In this document: positions 1-7,908 of the stretch, in pieces
How the letters are laid out: the number at the start of each line of letters is the position of its first letter
Numbering within the stretch: position 1 is the first letter of the stretch
Assembly: GCA_910589555.1 (NCBI GenBank)
Contig: CAJUTE010000067.1
Location: 1 to 11,961, forward strand
Length of the DNA: 11,961 bases
Reading direction: 5' to 3'
Source: an uncultured Muribaculum sp.
Lineage (GTDB): Bacteria > Bacteroidota > Bacteroidia > Bacteroidales > Muribaculaceae
Position numbers and translations under genes: made by a program
Notes under the pieces: generated by a model
The model's input: only the letters and a program-made list of their open reading frames with translations
Database searches by the model: none
What the model was told of the DNA's origin: nothing

Positions 1-34
1 AGAATCTGCCAACCGCCCAATGTATGACGTAAAT

Positions 35-2773
35 TCAATGAAAGTTATAGATTAAAGATGCTCCTTGAAGGACATCGTAAGTACGTCCTAAATTAACAAT
101 GAAATTAGATGCATTTCCATATCCTGACCCCAAATTAGAATGAGTCTTATATCCCCAGCCTGACACTTTTCCACTGATGTATAGAACTAACGAAGTCTTT
201 GGTCCAGCATCCATATCTAATACATTTTCAGCCACCAATTTGGGGGAGACCGCATTAAAAAGCTCTCCAGGTAATTGTCCGTGGGCATTATTACCCCAGC
301 CATATAATTTATTATCGGAAGTCAATGCAAATCCATGCCACCCTCCTAGAGATGCTTTTGTTACATCAGACAATATTACTTTTGGGATAGAGTTGTTTTC
401 TAAATCGGAATGACCTAATTGAGAAAATGAATTATCCCCCCATATATGCAAGTCATGATTCAATGTTATGCAAGCACTGAAGTAGCCGCTTGGAGAGGTA
501 AACACACTTTCAACGCCATCCATGATTTTAACCGGAGTTGTTCGGTCAATAGTGGAGCCGTCTCCTAATTGACCTAAATGATTTCGGCCTATGGCCCAAA
601 GTATATTGTTTGTATCGACATATAGGGTGTAACCGTTTCCAAGGGCAACATCTAAAATATTGTCGGCAACCTTTATGAATTTTGCGGAATGTGTTCCCTC
701 ATTACCGATAATTTGATAAAAGTCATTACGTCCGCACATCCATAAAGTGTTGTCTTCGCATATTATTGCAGATGTTTGGTAACCTGCTTTTACTAGTTTT
801 GGGGTGCTTCCGAAAGTCGGATTATTATCGCCTAATTCTCCACAATAATTCAGTCCTTTTAAGATTGGTGAATTGCGTTTGTCCAATATGGCATTATGAG
901 TATATCCACACGAAATAAGATTTACCTCACTTTTATAATTTTGAAGATTATCCCAATCTTCAAAGGTAATTTCGCCGGATACTTTTGATGATTTTAACTG
1001 CATTCCTCGAGACATAAGCTGTCCGTTTTCCAATAGCATATAGATGGTTTCATCACCTTGTATTCCTACTTGTACAGGCATATTTGGTGTTGAAAATGTC
1101 CAACTAAACCCTTTGAAAACTTCTCCGTTTGCTGTTTTAACAGCGTCGTATGGAATATCAAGTGTATATGTGGTTGTATTTTCAAGAGGTTTATCGGGCA
1201 CAAACACGATGATATGATTAGCTAAATATGTGTTGCCATCGACATCTTCACCGGTGGATTTTTTCAATGAAATTCGTCTGAAATTGTTTGATTTAACGAC
1301 AGTGCCACTAAGTCGCAGAAATGGATTTACATAACCATAATTGAAAAGAGGAGAGATGTCGCTTGGATAATACTCTACTATTTCGCTCTGACTCTTTAAG
1401 AAATTTCCAATAGCGATATCGCTATCTTTATATCCCTCCCGCATAGCAAACGCTTTGATGGTTATATCCGATGATATTTCTATTGGATTAATATACTGCG
1501 GACTGTTTAGAGTTGGATTACTACCATCAATCGTATAATGTATTTTTGAGTCTTCGGGATTGGCAATGATTTTTACGGTTTCATTAGAAGTTATGTAACT
1601 CCCTGGTGACGGAGTAAATTCGAGTGAAATTTCTTCCAAATCGGCGGTAGTAAAAGTTGATGTTATGTCAGTCTGAGCGGAACTGCCCCATTTATTACAT
1701 ACTGCCGATTTTGGGATAGATAGAGTATACTTTGTTAATGCTTGTAATGGCTTTGAGGGAAGGAAGCGTACAATATTATTGGAAATCTCTGTTGTTCCTT
1801 CGACATTATCCCCGTTGGCTGTTAATCTAATGGAATTGAAACCGGCTCCTTTTGAGATTTGGTGAGAGAAAGTTACCGAAGGATTGGTGAAAACTGATAC
1901 ATTCGTACTACCATCCAACGGATTTTCTGTAGATACTGTCAAACTCGGTTCTGTAACAGTTACTGTAGCATCATTACTTCTGATACTTCCGTTTAGCATG
2001 CAATATATTGTAGCGCTTCCCGGTTTTAATCCGGTAAGCCGACTTCCCGATATGCTAACTATGTCCGATCCTGATTTTATATACCACTGGGTTGATTTTA
2101 CAGTTGCGTTTGATGGCGAAACATTTACTTTGAGATCGGTTGATTGATCTGCTAATACTGAATAGTTTCCCGTTGTTGCACCTGTGGGGTCAACACTTTT
2201 TACTGTGACATAACAACTTGGTGCATTAGTGGCACTGGAAACTTTTGAATAGACGGTTGCATAACCTGATCCCGGTGATTTTGCAGTTATTAGTCCGGAA
2301 GATGAAACTGTAAAATGGGAATTTCCTCCTGAAAAATAGGCATTAGCCGCACTGACATATTGGTTATCATATTTATGCCTATAGCTTAATTGGTATGTTT
2401 GTCCTGGAGATAATGTTATGTTTGTCGGCGAAATTGATACGGGATTTTCATTGCATGATATTGTTACGCTAATCCGTTGATGTCGCTTAGTGTCGCCATA
2501 ATATAAAGTGTAATCCCATTCAGCAGTAACAGTAGCTGTTCCACTGAAATATTGAGTAGGGGTAATCGTTCTGTAAAACCCTGAACCAGTCACTGACAGA
2601 TAACCACCGTTGGTGGTTACATTCATGTTATAAGTGGAGCCCATTATTGATCCGGAAAAGTCCCATGTATAGGATTGTCCCACCCATAGATTTATGGCAT
2701 TTGCTTGTAGGTTCATTATCATTGCAATTAGTATCATGAAACCCACAGACGCATTCTTTATGTATTTATTCAT
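35..2773 (-). CDS. Secreted multidomain Ig-like / RCC1 beta-propeller protein
   Basis: Large exported protein (912 residues from the chosen start), probably surface-attached or secreted. Residues 1-26 are a Sec signal peptide ending LQANA. Approximate modules follow: N-terminal beta domain 27-110; two Big_2-like Ig domains 112-192 and 195-276; an SbsA-like Big_5 domain 277-378 ending in the TFTT strand; an Fn3-associated or chitobiase-C-like domain 380-460 with the HYTIDGSNPT signature; a second Big_5 domain 465-565; and RCC1-type repeats to the end, with GxNxxGQLG-like blade motifs. The fold is visible; the ligand is not. I start at the ATG at 2773: it leaves 2 bases after the upstream stop and gives a compact signal peptide. 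An ATG at 2800 would overlap the upstream gene and add nine residues. No lipobox and no clear T9SS tail are seen. It is the last gene of a likely three-gene operon. It may bind a surface or polymer ligand; that is a guess. Confidence 0.85.
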   Translation of the reverse strand: MNKYIKNASVGFMILIAMIMNLQANAINLWVGQSYTWDFSGSIMGSTYNMNVTTNGGYLSVTGSGFYRTITPTQYFSGTATVTAEWDYTLYYGDTKRHQRISVTISCNENPVSISPTNITLSPGQTYQLSYRHKYDNQYVSAANAYFSGGNSHFTVSSSGLITAKSPGSGYATVYSKVSSATNAPSCYVTVKSVDPTGATTGNYSVLADQSTDLKVNVSPSNATVKSTQWYIKSGSDIVSISGSRLTGLKPGSATIYCMLNGSIRSNDATVTVTEPSLTVSTENPLDGSTNVSVFTNPSVTFSHQISKGAGFNSIRLTANGDNVEGTTEISNNIVRFLPSKPLQALTKYTLSIPKSAVCNKWGSSAQTDITSTFTTADLEEISLEFTPSPGSYITSNETVKIIANPEDSKIHYTIDGSNPTLNSPQYINPIEISSDITIKAFAMREGYKDSDIAIGNFLKSQSEIVEYYPSDISPLFNYGYVNPFLRLSGTVVKSNNFRRISLKKSTGEDVDGNTYLANHIIVFVPDKPLENTTTYTLDIPYDAVKTANGEVFKGFSWTFSTPNMPVQVGIQGDETIYMLLENGQLMSRGMQLKSSKVSGEITFEDWDNLQNYKSEVNLISCGYTHNAILDKRNSPILKGLNYCGELGDNNPTFGSTPKLVKAGYQTSAIICEDNTLWMCGRNDFYQIIGNEGTHSAKFIKVADNILDVALGNGYTLYVDTNNILWAIGRNHLGQLGDGSTIDRTTPVKIMDGVESVFTSPSGYFSACITLNHDLHIWGDNSFSQLGHSDLENNSIPKVILSDVTKASLGGWHGFALTSDNKLYGWGNNAHGQLPGELFNAVSPKLVAENVLDMDAGPKTSLVLYISGKVSGWGYKTHSNLGSGYGNASNFIVNLGRTYDVLQGASLIYNFH

Positions 2774-2775
2774 TG

Positions 2776-3765
2776 TTATTCGAAAGTTACTGATACACAC
2801 TTTGTCTCATCGTATTTTTCCCGATTGCCATAGGCATCTCGTCCTGTGACAGTGAAACGATATGTACTTCCGGCAATTCCATGGAACAAACTATTTGTTT
2901 CCTTAGTATCGGGACGCCATAAATAGAATGGTCCGTCATCCTTAGAGACGTATACATTATAATCACCCATCTTGTCATTTGACTTTTCCATCCAAGCAAT
3001 TTTTATTCCTGATTTTGAAGAACCTACATATGAATCGGCATCAATATCAGTAATAGGTGCGTCATTGTCTGGATATTCCACGTTTGATGTCATAAATACG
3101 GATATCCCTCTATTGTCTGTAAAATACAGATTTAATGTTGCAGTATAGTGTCCGGCATATCCGGTGCGTGCTTCTTCAGGGATGGTTATATCTTCATCAA
3201 TCACGAAGCAAGATGTAGGATTTTCAAGTTGTTTAACTTTAATAGCGTCGGTTAGATCATTCCACCAATAGGAATAACTCACAATTCGAGCAGAGTCCAG
3301 TGTTTCACCCTTGTAGAAATAATGCTCGTGTAGTTCTGACCATCTTCCGGCATTATCCTTTACTCGATATTTAAGGCTATGCAATCCATATGGTAGGGCA
3401 TTTGTGTATAATGTAAATTCGTTAGACGTATATGGGGCTACAACGGCATTTTCTTTAAAATCGTCCCACCAATACTGAAGATATTGAATTGAATCAGGCT
3501 TTACATCTTCAGCGACTTTCAAGAACCCATATTCGTAAAGTTGAGAATATTTGCCATTGCTGTCGATAGCTCGTAAGTGGAGAAAATGTAATCCTGTGGA
3601 AAGGTTCGAGCAATCCACATCGAACTCCGGGCTATTTTTTTTGACTGCAGCTTCATGATTATTGTCGATCCAATACTGCACGCTATTTATTAAAGGCACG
3701 TCATCTGCAAATATTGGAAATGATAACAATGCAGTCACAGTAAACAGTGTTAATAATTTTATCAT
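2776..3765 (-). CDS. Secreted protein with repeated Tyr-Trp modules and a C-terminal Fn3-like domain
   Basis: Exported protein of 329 residues, function unknown. Residues 1-20 form a signal peptide (ending FPIFA). Two clear and one divergent internal repeat follow, at about 27-85, 92-152 and 161-230. Each opens with a QYWID, QYWWDD or SYWWND motif. The first two carry GLHxLxxR and end with an aromatic motif after D-x-x-G-x-(Y/W)-S. Residues 235-329 resemble a fibronectin type III domain (IAWM, YNVYVS and YRFTVTGRDAYG strands). The stop lies 2 bases before the start of the downstream Ig/RCC1 gene, and the upstream beta-helix gene ends 23 bases away, so the three are probably co-transcribed. 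Similar YWxD repeats occur in unnamed Bacteroidales exported proteins, as far as I recall. No catalytic residues are recognisable; a binding or scaffolding role is only an inference. Confidence 0.85.
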   Translation of the reverse strand: MIKLLTLFTVTALLSFPIFADDVPLINSVQYWIDNNHEAAVKKNSPEFDVDCSNLSTGLHFLHLRAIDSNGKYSQLYEYGFLKVAEDVKPDSIQYLQYWWDDFKENAVVAPYTSNEFTLYTNALPYGLHSLKYRVKDNAGRWSELHEHYFYKGETLDSARIVSYSYWWNDLTDAIKVKQLENPTSCFVIDEDITIPEEARTGYAGHYTATLNLYFTDNRGISVFMTSNVEYPDNDAPITDIDADSYVGSSKSGIKIAWMEKSNDKMGDYNVYVSKDDGPFYLWRPDTKETNSLFHGIAGSTYRFTVTGRDAYGNREKYDETKCVSVTFE

Positions 3766-3788
3766 GACTATTAATGATTAAAAATGAT

Positions 3789-4793
3789 TTAGTCACGTGC
3801 GATTGCTGTTATTTTGACATGAAGTACTCCATTCGCATCGGTTTTAGTATCAATTGATGATGATGAGATCACGGGTATTGCGGGGTAGTCTTTGTGGTTT
3901 TGCGGTCCTCGAATACCATCTGATGAGAAGCTATTTAATCTGTAGACATCACTTACACTTTTAATTGTATATTGGTCCAATGAGGCATTATTGCTTTTAG
4001 TGCATGACCCCCAATTTATGCTCCATGACTTCAAATATGTATTTCCATATGGAAGATAATAGGAATATACAAATTTATTGTTGTGGAATTCAGAAGGCGA
4101 GGAAAAATTAATAGATGGTTGATATGAATCTTTTATTGACGATAGATAATAGTTTCCGGAGTAAAATCCTAGGACGCAATTTCTGTATATGGCATATGGA
4201 CGCGAATATGAACTGGAGCTGCTGTTATTGCAGTATGCAAAAAGTGGAATATTGCAATTTTCAATCAGTGCTATATTGGTAGTTGTATTTATATCAGAAA
4301 AATAATTGATACAACTATTCCGGATGACTGTGTTTTTTGAAAGTGACATAGCATTGTATGCCTCGATTAGACAATCAGTAACAATCGTATTGTTGTGATT
4401 TGTCTCATCTTTTATAAGTTCCATATAGCATCTGCCGATATTAAGGTTTTCGGTGCCTTTAATTGTTAATGTGCCTAACCGAATTCCCTCAAGAGTAACA
4501 TTATTAGCACTAACTGTAAGTGAGTTTATTTTTGTTATTTTTGAAACATCAGTAGAGAAAGCGTAAGCTCCTATTATGGTAACGCCCTTTGAAATTTCGG
4601 TTGCATTAAATACCCCAGTAGATAGAGTTATAATATCTCCATCGACAGCTGCAGAAAGAGCTTCTTTGAAAGAATTTGCACCATAGAATGGTGTTATTCT
4701 ATCTCCACTTTGAAGTGTTGTAGTAAGTTGTGCTGCAAAACCAACAGTAGCAAGAGGCATTAAGAGCAGTGCCAAAATTAATTGTTTAAACAT
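3789..4793 (-). CDS. Secreted right-handed beta-helix (pectate-lyase-fold-like) protein
   Basis: Exported protein of 334 residues and the first gene of the minus-strand trio. Residues 1-20 form a signal peptide (MFKQLILALLLMPLATVGFA). After it comes the pattern seen at the start of many beta-helix surface proteins: SFKEALSAAVDGDIITLSTGVF, then KGVTIIG, TLEGI, NIGRC and IVTDCLI, i.e. short beta strands with stacked Asn, Ile and Val typical of a parallel beta helix. A Ser/Asn-rich stretch follows at about 190-200. The C-terminal part (about 260-334) is less regular. No pectate lyase catalytic residues can be identified, so enzymatic activity should not be assumed. No canonical TAnnTTTG promoter is visible directly upstream on this strand, so the promoter may lie farther out or be non-canonical. 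It heads an operon of exported proteins. Confidence 0.82.
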   Translation of the reverse strand: MFKQLILALLLMPLATVGFAAQLTTTLQSGDRITPFYGANSFKEALSAAVDGDIITLSTGVFNATEISKGVTIIGAYAFSTDVSKITKINSLTVSANNVTLEGIRLGTLTIKGTENLNIGRCYMELIKDETNHNNTIVTDCLIEAYNAMSLSKNTVIRNSCINYFSDINTTTNIALIENCNIPLFAYCNNSSSSSYSRPYAIYRNCVLGFYSGNYYLSSIKDSYQPSINFSSPSEFHNNKFVYSYYLPYGNTYLKSWSINWGSCTKSNNASLDQYTIKSVSDVYRLNSFSSDGIRGPQNHKDYPAIPVISSSSIDTKTDANGVLHVKITAIARD

Positions 4794-4846
4794 AATACAT
4801 TCGGTGCCTCGGTCATCCTCTCGTTGGCATTAGATTGGTTTATACG

Positions 4847-5108
4847 AAAAAAAAGCGTAGGAGTCTGTATCTATTGCCGTCCTACTGCTTGAGGCTTCTC
4901 GCATTGCCCTTCGATAGTCGGATGGCAACTGCAGAAGCCCTACGCTGTATATGCAACAATAGCATTCGGTCTCATCTCTCACGAGAAACTACCGAAGGCG
5001 GTATATTACATATCCATGGGCATCTACCGTTGCTAAATCCTTGGCTATCGAACGAAATTTTGCGAGAATTTCAAGCAGTCAAGAACTAGCGCGGATAAAC
5101 GCTTTTTT
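4847..5108. ncRNA. Candidate structured RNA (family and strand unresolved)
   Basis: This stretch is unusually rich in long complementary segments. The two ends pair (4849-4857 with 5100-5108, 9 bp including A6/T6). AGCGTAGG at 4854-4861 pairs perfectly with 4939-4946, or alternatively GTAGGA 4857-4862 pairs with 4880-4885. A 9-bp long-range helix joins 4884-4892 and 5071-5079. A long hairpin spans 4894-4938 (6 + 3 + 5 bp with single bulges), and smaller ones lie at 4962-4999, 4999-5029 and 5054-5072. T runs follow stems on both strands (5103-5108 on plus, 4854-4847 on minus), so direction is open. The only open frame (84 codons from a TTG) looks like translated structure rather than a protein. 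A housekeeping or regulatory RNA such as a Bacteroidales 6S-type RNA is possible; I cannot name the family. Confidence 0.42.
5088..5108 (+). terminator. Possible plus-strand terminator of the candidate RNA
   Basis: AGCG at 5088-5091 can pair with CGCT at 5100-5103, directly followed by six T (the last base of the stem is the first of them). The local stem is only 4 bp. The same CGCTTTTTT can instead pair with AAAAAAGCG at 4849-4857. It is a weak terminator unless the rest of the fold contributes. Confidence 0.3.
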
Positions 5109-5261
5109 ATTATTCTGTGCAGCCGCTTCGAATTAACCCAAATTGTGGAGTATGCGATGCAATCTGCGGCAATAAAATTATAAAATTTATTTTACAAAAG
5201 CAAAGCTGTAATAAAAAATAGCATATCATAGACCGGCTGTGGGTAAATTACCGTGGAAATA
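5109..5261. other. AT-rich intergenic spacer with one short dyad
   Basis: No gene is supported here. It is AT-rich between the candidate RNA and the promoter of the S24 regulator. The only structure noted is the 11-bp dyad GGTAAATTACC at 5242-5252, ten bases upstream of the -33 box, which could be an accessory operator. GCCGC at 5122-5126 is complementary to GCGGC at 5167-5171, probably by chance. Confidence 0.4.
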
Positions 5262-5294
5262 TTTGTTATTTCTCAATTGATGTTGTATATTTGC
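5262..5294 (+). promoter_or_regulatory. Bacteroidota-type promoter of the S24 regulator operon
   Basis: TTTG at 5262-5265, a 20-bp spacer, then TATATTTGC at 5286-5294 match the Bacteroidota primary sigma consensus (TTTG, 19-21 bp, TAnnTTTG) exactly. Transcription should start near 5300, leaving a leader of about 30 bases before the ATG at 5330. The TTG at 5291 lies inside the -7 box, so it cannot be the translation start for this transcript. Confidence 0.8.
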
Positions 5295-5313
5295 ATTGTA
5301 ACTATATAACATC
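5279..5313. promoter_or_regulatory. Inverted repeat over the -7 box: likely operator
   Basis: GATGTTGTATA (5279-5289) and TATATAACATC (5303-5313) are inverted repeats matching at 10 of 11 positions, separated by 13 bases. Together they span the -7 box and the expected transcription start. The position suits a dimeric repressor; the obvious candidate is the XRE/S24 protein encoded just downstream, acting on its own promoter. Binding is inferred, not shown. Confidence 0.55.
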
Positions 5314-5329
5314 AGGAATTATCGACAAT

Positions 5330-6016
5330 ATGGAATCTCAGTCTACATCCACGATACTTGACCGTATACGTTTTCTCATGCAGCGTGACCGCTTGACCCA
5401 GGCGCAGTTTGCACGTCGCCTCGGCATTGATCCGTCGAATGTGTCCAAGTATCTGACCGGGCGTCTGCCTGTGAGCGATTCATTGATCAACCGCATCATT
5501 GTGGATTTCAATGTGTCGAAGGACTGGCTTCGAGAAGGCAAAGGACTTCCATACGAGAAGTCGCTTCATGCCCGACAGGTTGCCTCTCCGGGCATCTGCA
5601 GCGATTTTGATTGCGACGGCATTCCGGTGTTTGACATAGATGTTGCCGCCGGGTGCACTGAGATGTCGATGGCTTTCACTCGTGAAAACATGATCGGCAA
5701 GCTCAATTTCCCTCACCTCAATCCTGAATGGGTGGTGGTAAGAGCTAAGGGCGATTCGATGGTGCCGGTGGTAAATAATGGCGGCTATGTGGCATTTCTG
5801 CCTGTGAGTGACAAGGAGAATATCCTGTGGGGGCAGATTTACGTGGTCGTGATGGAAAACCGCCGTGTGGTCAAGTATGTGCGTCGGCATGAAAACCCCA
5901 ATAAGATAATACTCAAGAGTGCCAATCCGGCATACGATGACATTGACATCCCGCTCAGTGAGGTCTATGCCCTGTATGTGGTGGAACGAATAATCAACAT
6001 CCAGGACTGTTTCTGA
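5330..6016 (+). CDS. XRE-family HTH regulator with S24 (LexA/CI-like) domain
   Basis: DNA-binding regulator of 228 residues. Residues about 7-65 form an XRE helix-turn-helix (TQAQFARRLGIDPSNVSKYL is the HTH core). A linker follows, then an S24 peptidase-like domain from about 98. The self-cleavage machinery appears present: an Ala-Gly pair at 107-108 in DIDVAAG, the serine in GDSM (Ser143) and the general-base lysine in VVKYV (Lys182). LexA, phage CI and UmuD relatives use this Ser/Lys dyad for RecA-stimulated autocleavage, so damage-induced derepression is plausible here but unproven. I start at the ATG at 5330; a TTG-initiated frame from 5291 would begin inside the promoter. The stop overlaps the next ATG in TGATG, so it is translationally coupled to the BspA-like gene. 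No phage genes are nearby, so it looks like a resident chromosomal regulator rather than a prophage repressor. Confidence 0.9.
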   Translation: MESQSTSTILDRIRFLMQRDRLTQAQFARRLGIDPSNVSKYLTGRLPVSDSLINRIIVDFNVSKDWLREGKGLPYEKSLHARQVASPGICSDFDCDGIPVFDIDVAAGCTEMSMAFTRENMIGKLNFPHLNPEWVVVRAKGDSMVPVVNNGGYVAFLPVSDKENILWGQIYVVVMENRRVVKYVRRHENPNKIILKSANPAYDDIDIPLSEVYALYVVERIINIQDCF

Positions 6017-7098
6017 TGGGAATGAATATGGCTCTATCCGTGCTGATGGCATTGGTTTCGGCGACGTGGGCTTATGCCGACGTGGTGGGGCCATGTGCTT
6101 TTATAGGCTCGGACATTGAGTCATGTCATATTCCCGAGGGTACGGTTTCGGTGGGAGAGGGCGCCTTTGCCGGAAGCTCACTGAAGGAGATTGTAATCCC
6201 CGAGGGGGTTGTCAGCATAGGCGATTATGCTTTTTCGGGCTGCCGGTCATTGGCTTCGGTGTCATTGCCCTCGTCGCTGCGCGTCATTGGAACCGGCGCT
6301 TTTGCCGGATGTGAGTCGCTTGAAGATGTCAGTGTGCCCGACGCGGTGGAGATGATAGGGGATAGTGCCTTCCGTGGCTCGGGGCTGATGAGTTTTGTGC
6401 CGGGACCGGAATCCAAATTACGCTCCATCGGGGCGATCTCATTTTACGGATGCGACGATCTTGCCACGGTCATTTTTCCATCGGGGTTGAGCCATGTAGG
6501 GAGTGGCGCCTTCATGGGGTGCGGCAAGTTGTCGACCATAATTCTTCCGGGATACTTGCGGGAGTTGCCCGACTTGCTTTTTGCCGGCGACTCACTGATC
6601 GCTGAAATCAGCATTCCCGGCTCTTTGCTTAGTGTGGGCGATGCGGCGATGGACGGATGCTCCGGGCTGCGACGCATTGATGCCGTCACTTTGGATCGTG
6701 TGCCGGAACCGGGTGCCGATGTGTGGCACGGTGTTCCCGCTGCTGGGGTGAATCTCTATGTGTCGGAATCTGCCGGTCAGGCATTCCGTGCCGACCCTCA
6801 GTGGGGCAGCTTTAATGTTATCTCAGGCACTACCGGTGTTGAGGATGTCATGGCTGATAGTGGTTCATCATGCGGACTTTCGGTTGTGGCTTCCGGATCG
6901 GTATTTGAGATAAAAGCTTCAGAAAATATAAAATTACTAAGAATATATACGGTCGATGGGCGGTTGCTGCTCTCTGCGAGCATCGGCAAGGCTGAAACAT
7001 CGGTGTCGCTGCCTTCCGGAAATGCGGGGGTACCGCTGTTTGTCTCGGCATTGCTTGAAAACGGTCAGTCGGTCACAACTAAAGTATTATTAAACTGA
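6016..7098 (+). CDS. BspA-like leucine-rich repeat (LRR_5) exported protein with possible T9SS-like tail
   Basis: Exported protein of 360 residues. Residues 1-21 are a signal peptide (ending ATWAYA). About 40-225 hold BspA/TpLRR-type LRR_5 repeats: units of 22-24 residues with the pattern (S/T)IGxxAFxGCxxLxxVxxP, for example at 67-84, 90-107 and 159-177. Such repeats mediate adhesion to host proteins in other Bacteroidota. A Ser/Gly-rich linker (about 270-290) follows, with a TGVEDVMAD motif. The last about 70 residues (IYTVDGRLLLS, then LPSGNAGVPLFVSAL and NGQSVTTKVLLN) look like a type IX secretion C-terminal sorting domain; that is a resemblance only. Start and stop overlap both neighbours by one base (TGATG), so it sits between the S24 regulator and trmB in one coupled operon, an odd place for a surface protein. 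Confidence 0.85.
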   Translation: MGMNMALSVLMALVSATWAYADVVGPCAFIGSDIESCHIPEGTVSVGEGAFAGSSLKEIVIPEGVVSIGDYAFSGCRSLASVSLPSSLRVIGTGAFAGCESLEDVSVPDAVEMIGDSAFRGSGLMSFVPGPESKLRSIGAISFYGCDDLATVIFPSGLSHVGSGAFMGCGKLSTIILPGYLRELPDLLFAGDSLIAEISIPGSLLSVGDAAMDGCSGLRRIDAVTLDRVPEPGADVWHGVPAAGVNLYVSESAGQAFRADPQWGSFNVISGTTGVEDVMADSGSSCGLSVVASGSVFEIKASENIKLLRIYTVDGRLLLSASIGKAETSVSLPSGNAGVPLFVSALLENGQSVTTKVLLN

Positions 7099-7892
7099 TG
7101 GGAAAAAACAAGCTTAAAAAGTTTGGAGAGATGGAGCGGATGGAGTGCGTGTTTCAATATCCGTTCAAGATTCTTCAGGAATCGGGGTTTCCGATGAAAG
7201 GATTGTGGGGTCGCGAATATTTCCACAATGATAATCCGATTGTGCTTGAGCTGGGATGCGGCAAAGGCGAGTACACGGTGGGGCTTGCCGAAAAATTCCC
7301 CGATAAGAACTTCATAGGCATTGACATAAAAGGCGCGCGTATGTGGACCGGAGCACGTGAGGTGGAGGAGCGTTCCATACCCAACGCCGCTTTCCTCCGC
7401 ACCAACATTGAGCTGTTGCCTTATTTCTTCGCTCCCGGCGAGGTGAGCGAGATATGGATCACTTTCCCCGACCCGCAGATGAAGAAAGTGAACAAAAGGC
7501 TCACCGGCACTCGCTTCATGGAGCTTTACCGCCGTGTGCTGAAGCCCGGCGGCATCATCCACCTGAAGAGCGACAGCCCTTTCCTGTACACTTATACCAA
7601 GATTATGACCGAGCATAATCATCTGCCTGTTGTCACCGATACCGATGACTTGTATCATAATTATCCCGGGCTTGATGATATATTGAACATACGTACTTTC
7701 TATGAGCAGCAGTGGCTTGACCGTGGGCTGACCATAAAATACATCTCATGGCGTCTTGACCATGACACGCCGCTTTCTGAGCCTCAGGTTGAGATTGAGC
7801 CTGACACCTACCGCAGTTTTTCGCGCGGCGAGTTGCAGTGTCCCCATCTCTGCGCCCCTAAAGTGCGTTATCTTAACAGTGAATCAAACTAA
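7098..7892 (+). CDS. trmB: tRNA (guanine-N7-)-methyltransferase TrmB
   Basis: Class I SAM-dependent methyltransferase that makes 7-methylguanosine at position 46 of the tRNA variable loop in the cytoplasm. At 264 residues it is slightly long for the family (about 210-260). Visible motifs: SAM-binding motif I VLELGCGKGEYT (49-60), the acidic residue of motif II in IGIDIKG (Asp76), the family signature WITFPDPQMKK (120-130; most TrmB proteins have FPDPWPKKRH), and LKPGGIIHLKSD (148-159). The stretch after residue 230 is a short polar tail. Its ATG overlaps the BspA-like stop (TGATG), and mrp begins 16 bases after its stop. TrmB next to Mrp fits conserved Bacteroidales gene order as I recall it; the S24 and BspA-like genes ahead are the unusual part. 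Confidence 0.95.
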   Translation: MGKNKLKKFGEMERMECVFQYPFKILQESGFPMKGLWGREYFHNDNPIVLELGCGKGEYTVGLAEKFPDKNFIGIDIKGARMWTGAREVEERSIPNAAFLRTNIELLPYFFAPGEVSEIWITFPDPQMKKVNKRLTGTRFMELYRRVLKPGGIIHLKSDSPFLYTYTKIMTEHNHLPVVTDTDDLYHNYPGLDDILNIRTFYEQQWLDRGLTIKYISWRLDHDTPLSEPQVEIEPDTYRSFSRGELQCPHLCAPKVRYLNSESN

Positions 7893-7908
7893 CAAAAATA
7901 TTATATCA

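Noticed and set aside
4835..5089. An 84-codon plus-strand open frame beginning with TTG
   Set aside because: It overlaps a region dense in long complementary segments, uses a TTG start with no promoter or ribosome site, and its Leu/Arg/Ser/Cys-rich sequence has no recognisable domain. A structured RNA explains it better, though a small conserved protein is not excluded.
4847..5108. Retron msr-msd, RNase P RNA or tmRNA
   Set aside because: No reverse transcriptase gene is nearby, and the conserved RNase P core and the tmRNA tag peptide or CCA end are not found on either strand.
5480..6094. A 204-codon minus-strand frame opposite the S24 gene
   Set aside because: Shadow of the regulator gene; the plus-strand product has complete HTH and S24 domains.
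7065..7658. A 197-codon minus-strand frame opposite trmB
   Set aside because: Antisense shadow of a well-recognised enzyme gene.
7756..7908. 51-residue N-terminal extension of Mrp
   Set aside because: It is the trmB sequence read in another frame, basic and low in complexity; the DUF59 domain begins at the ATG at 7909.
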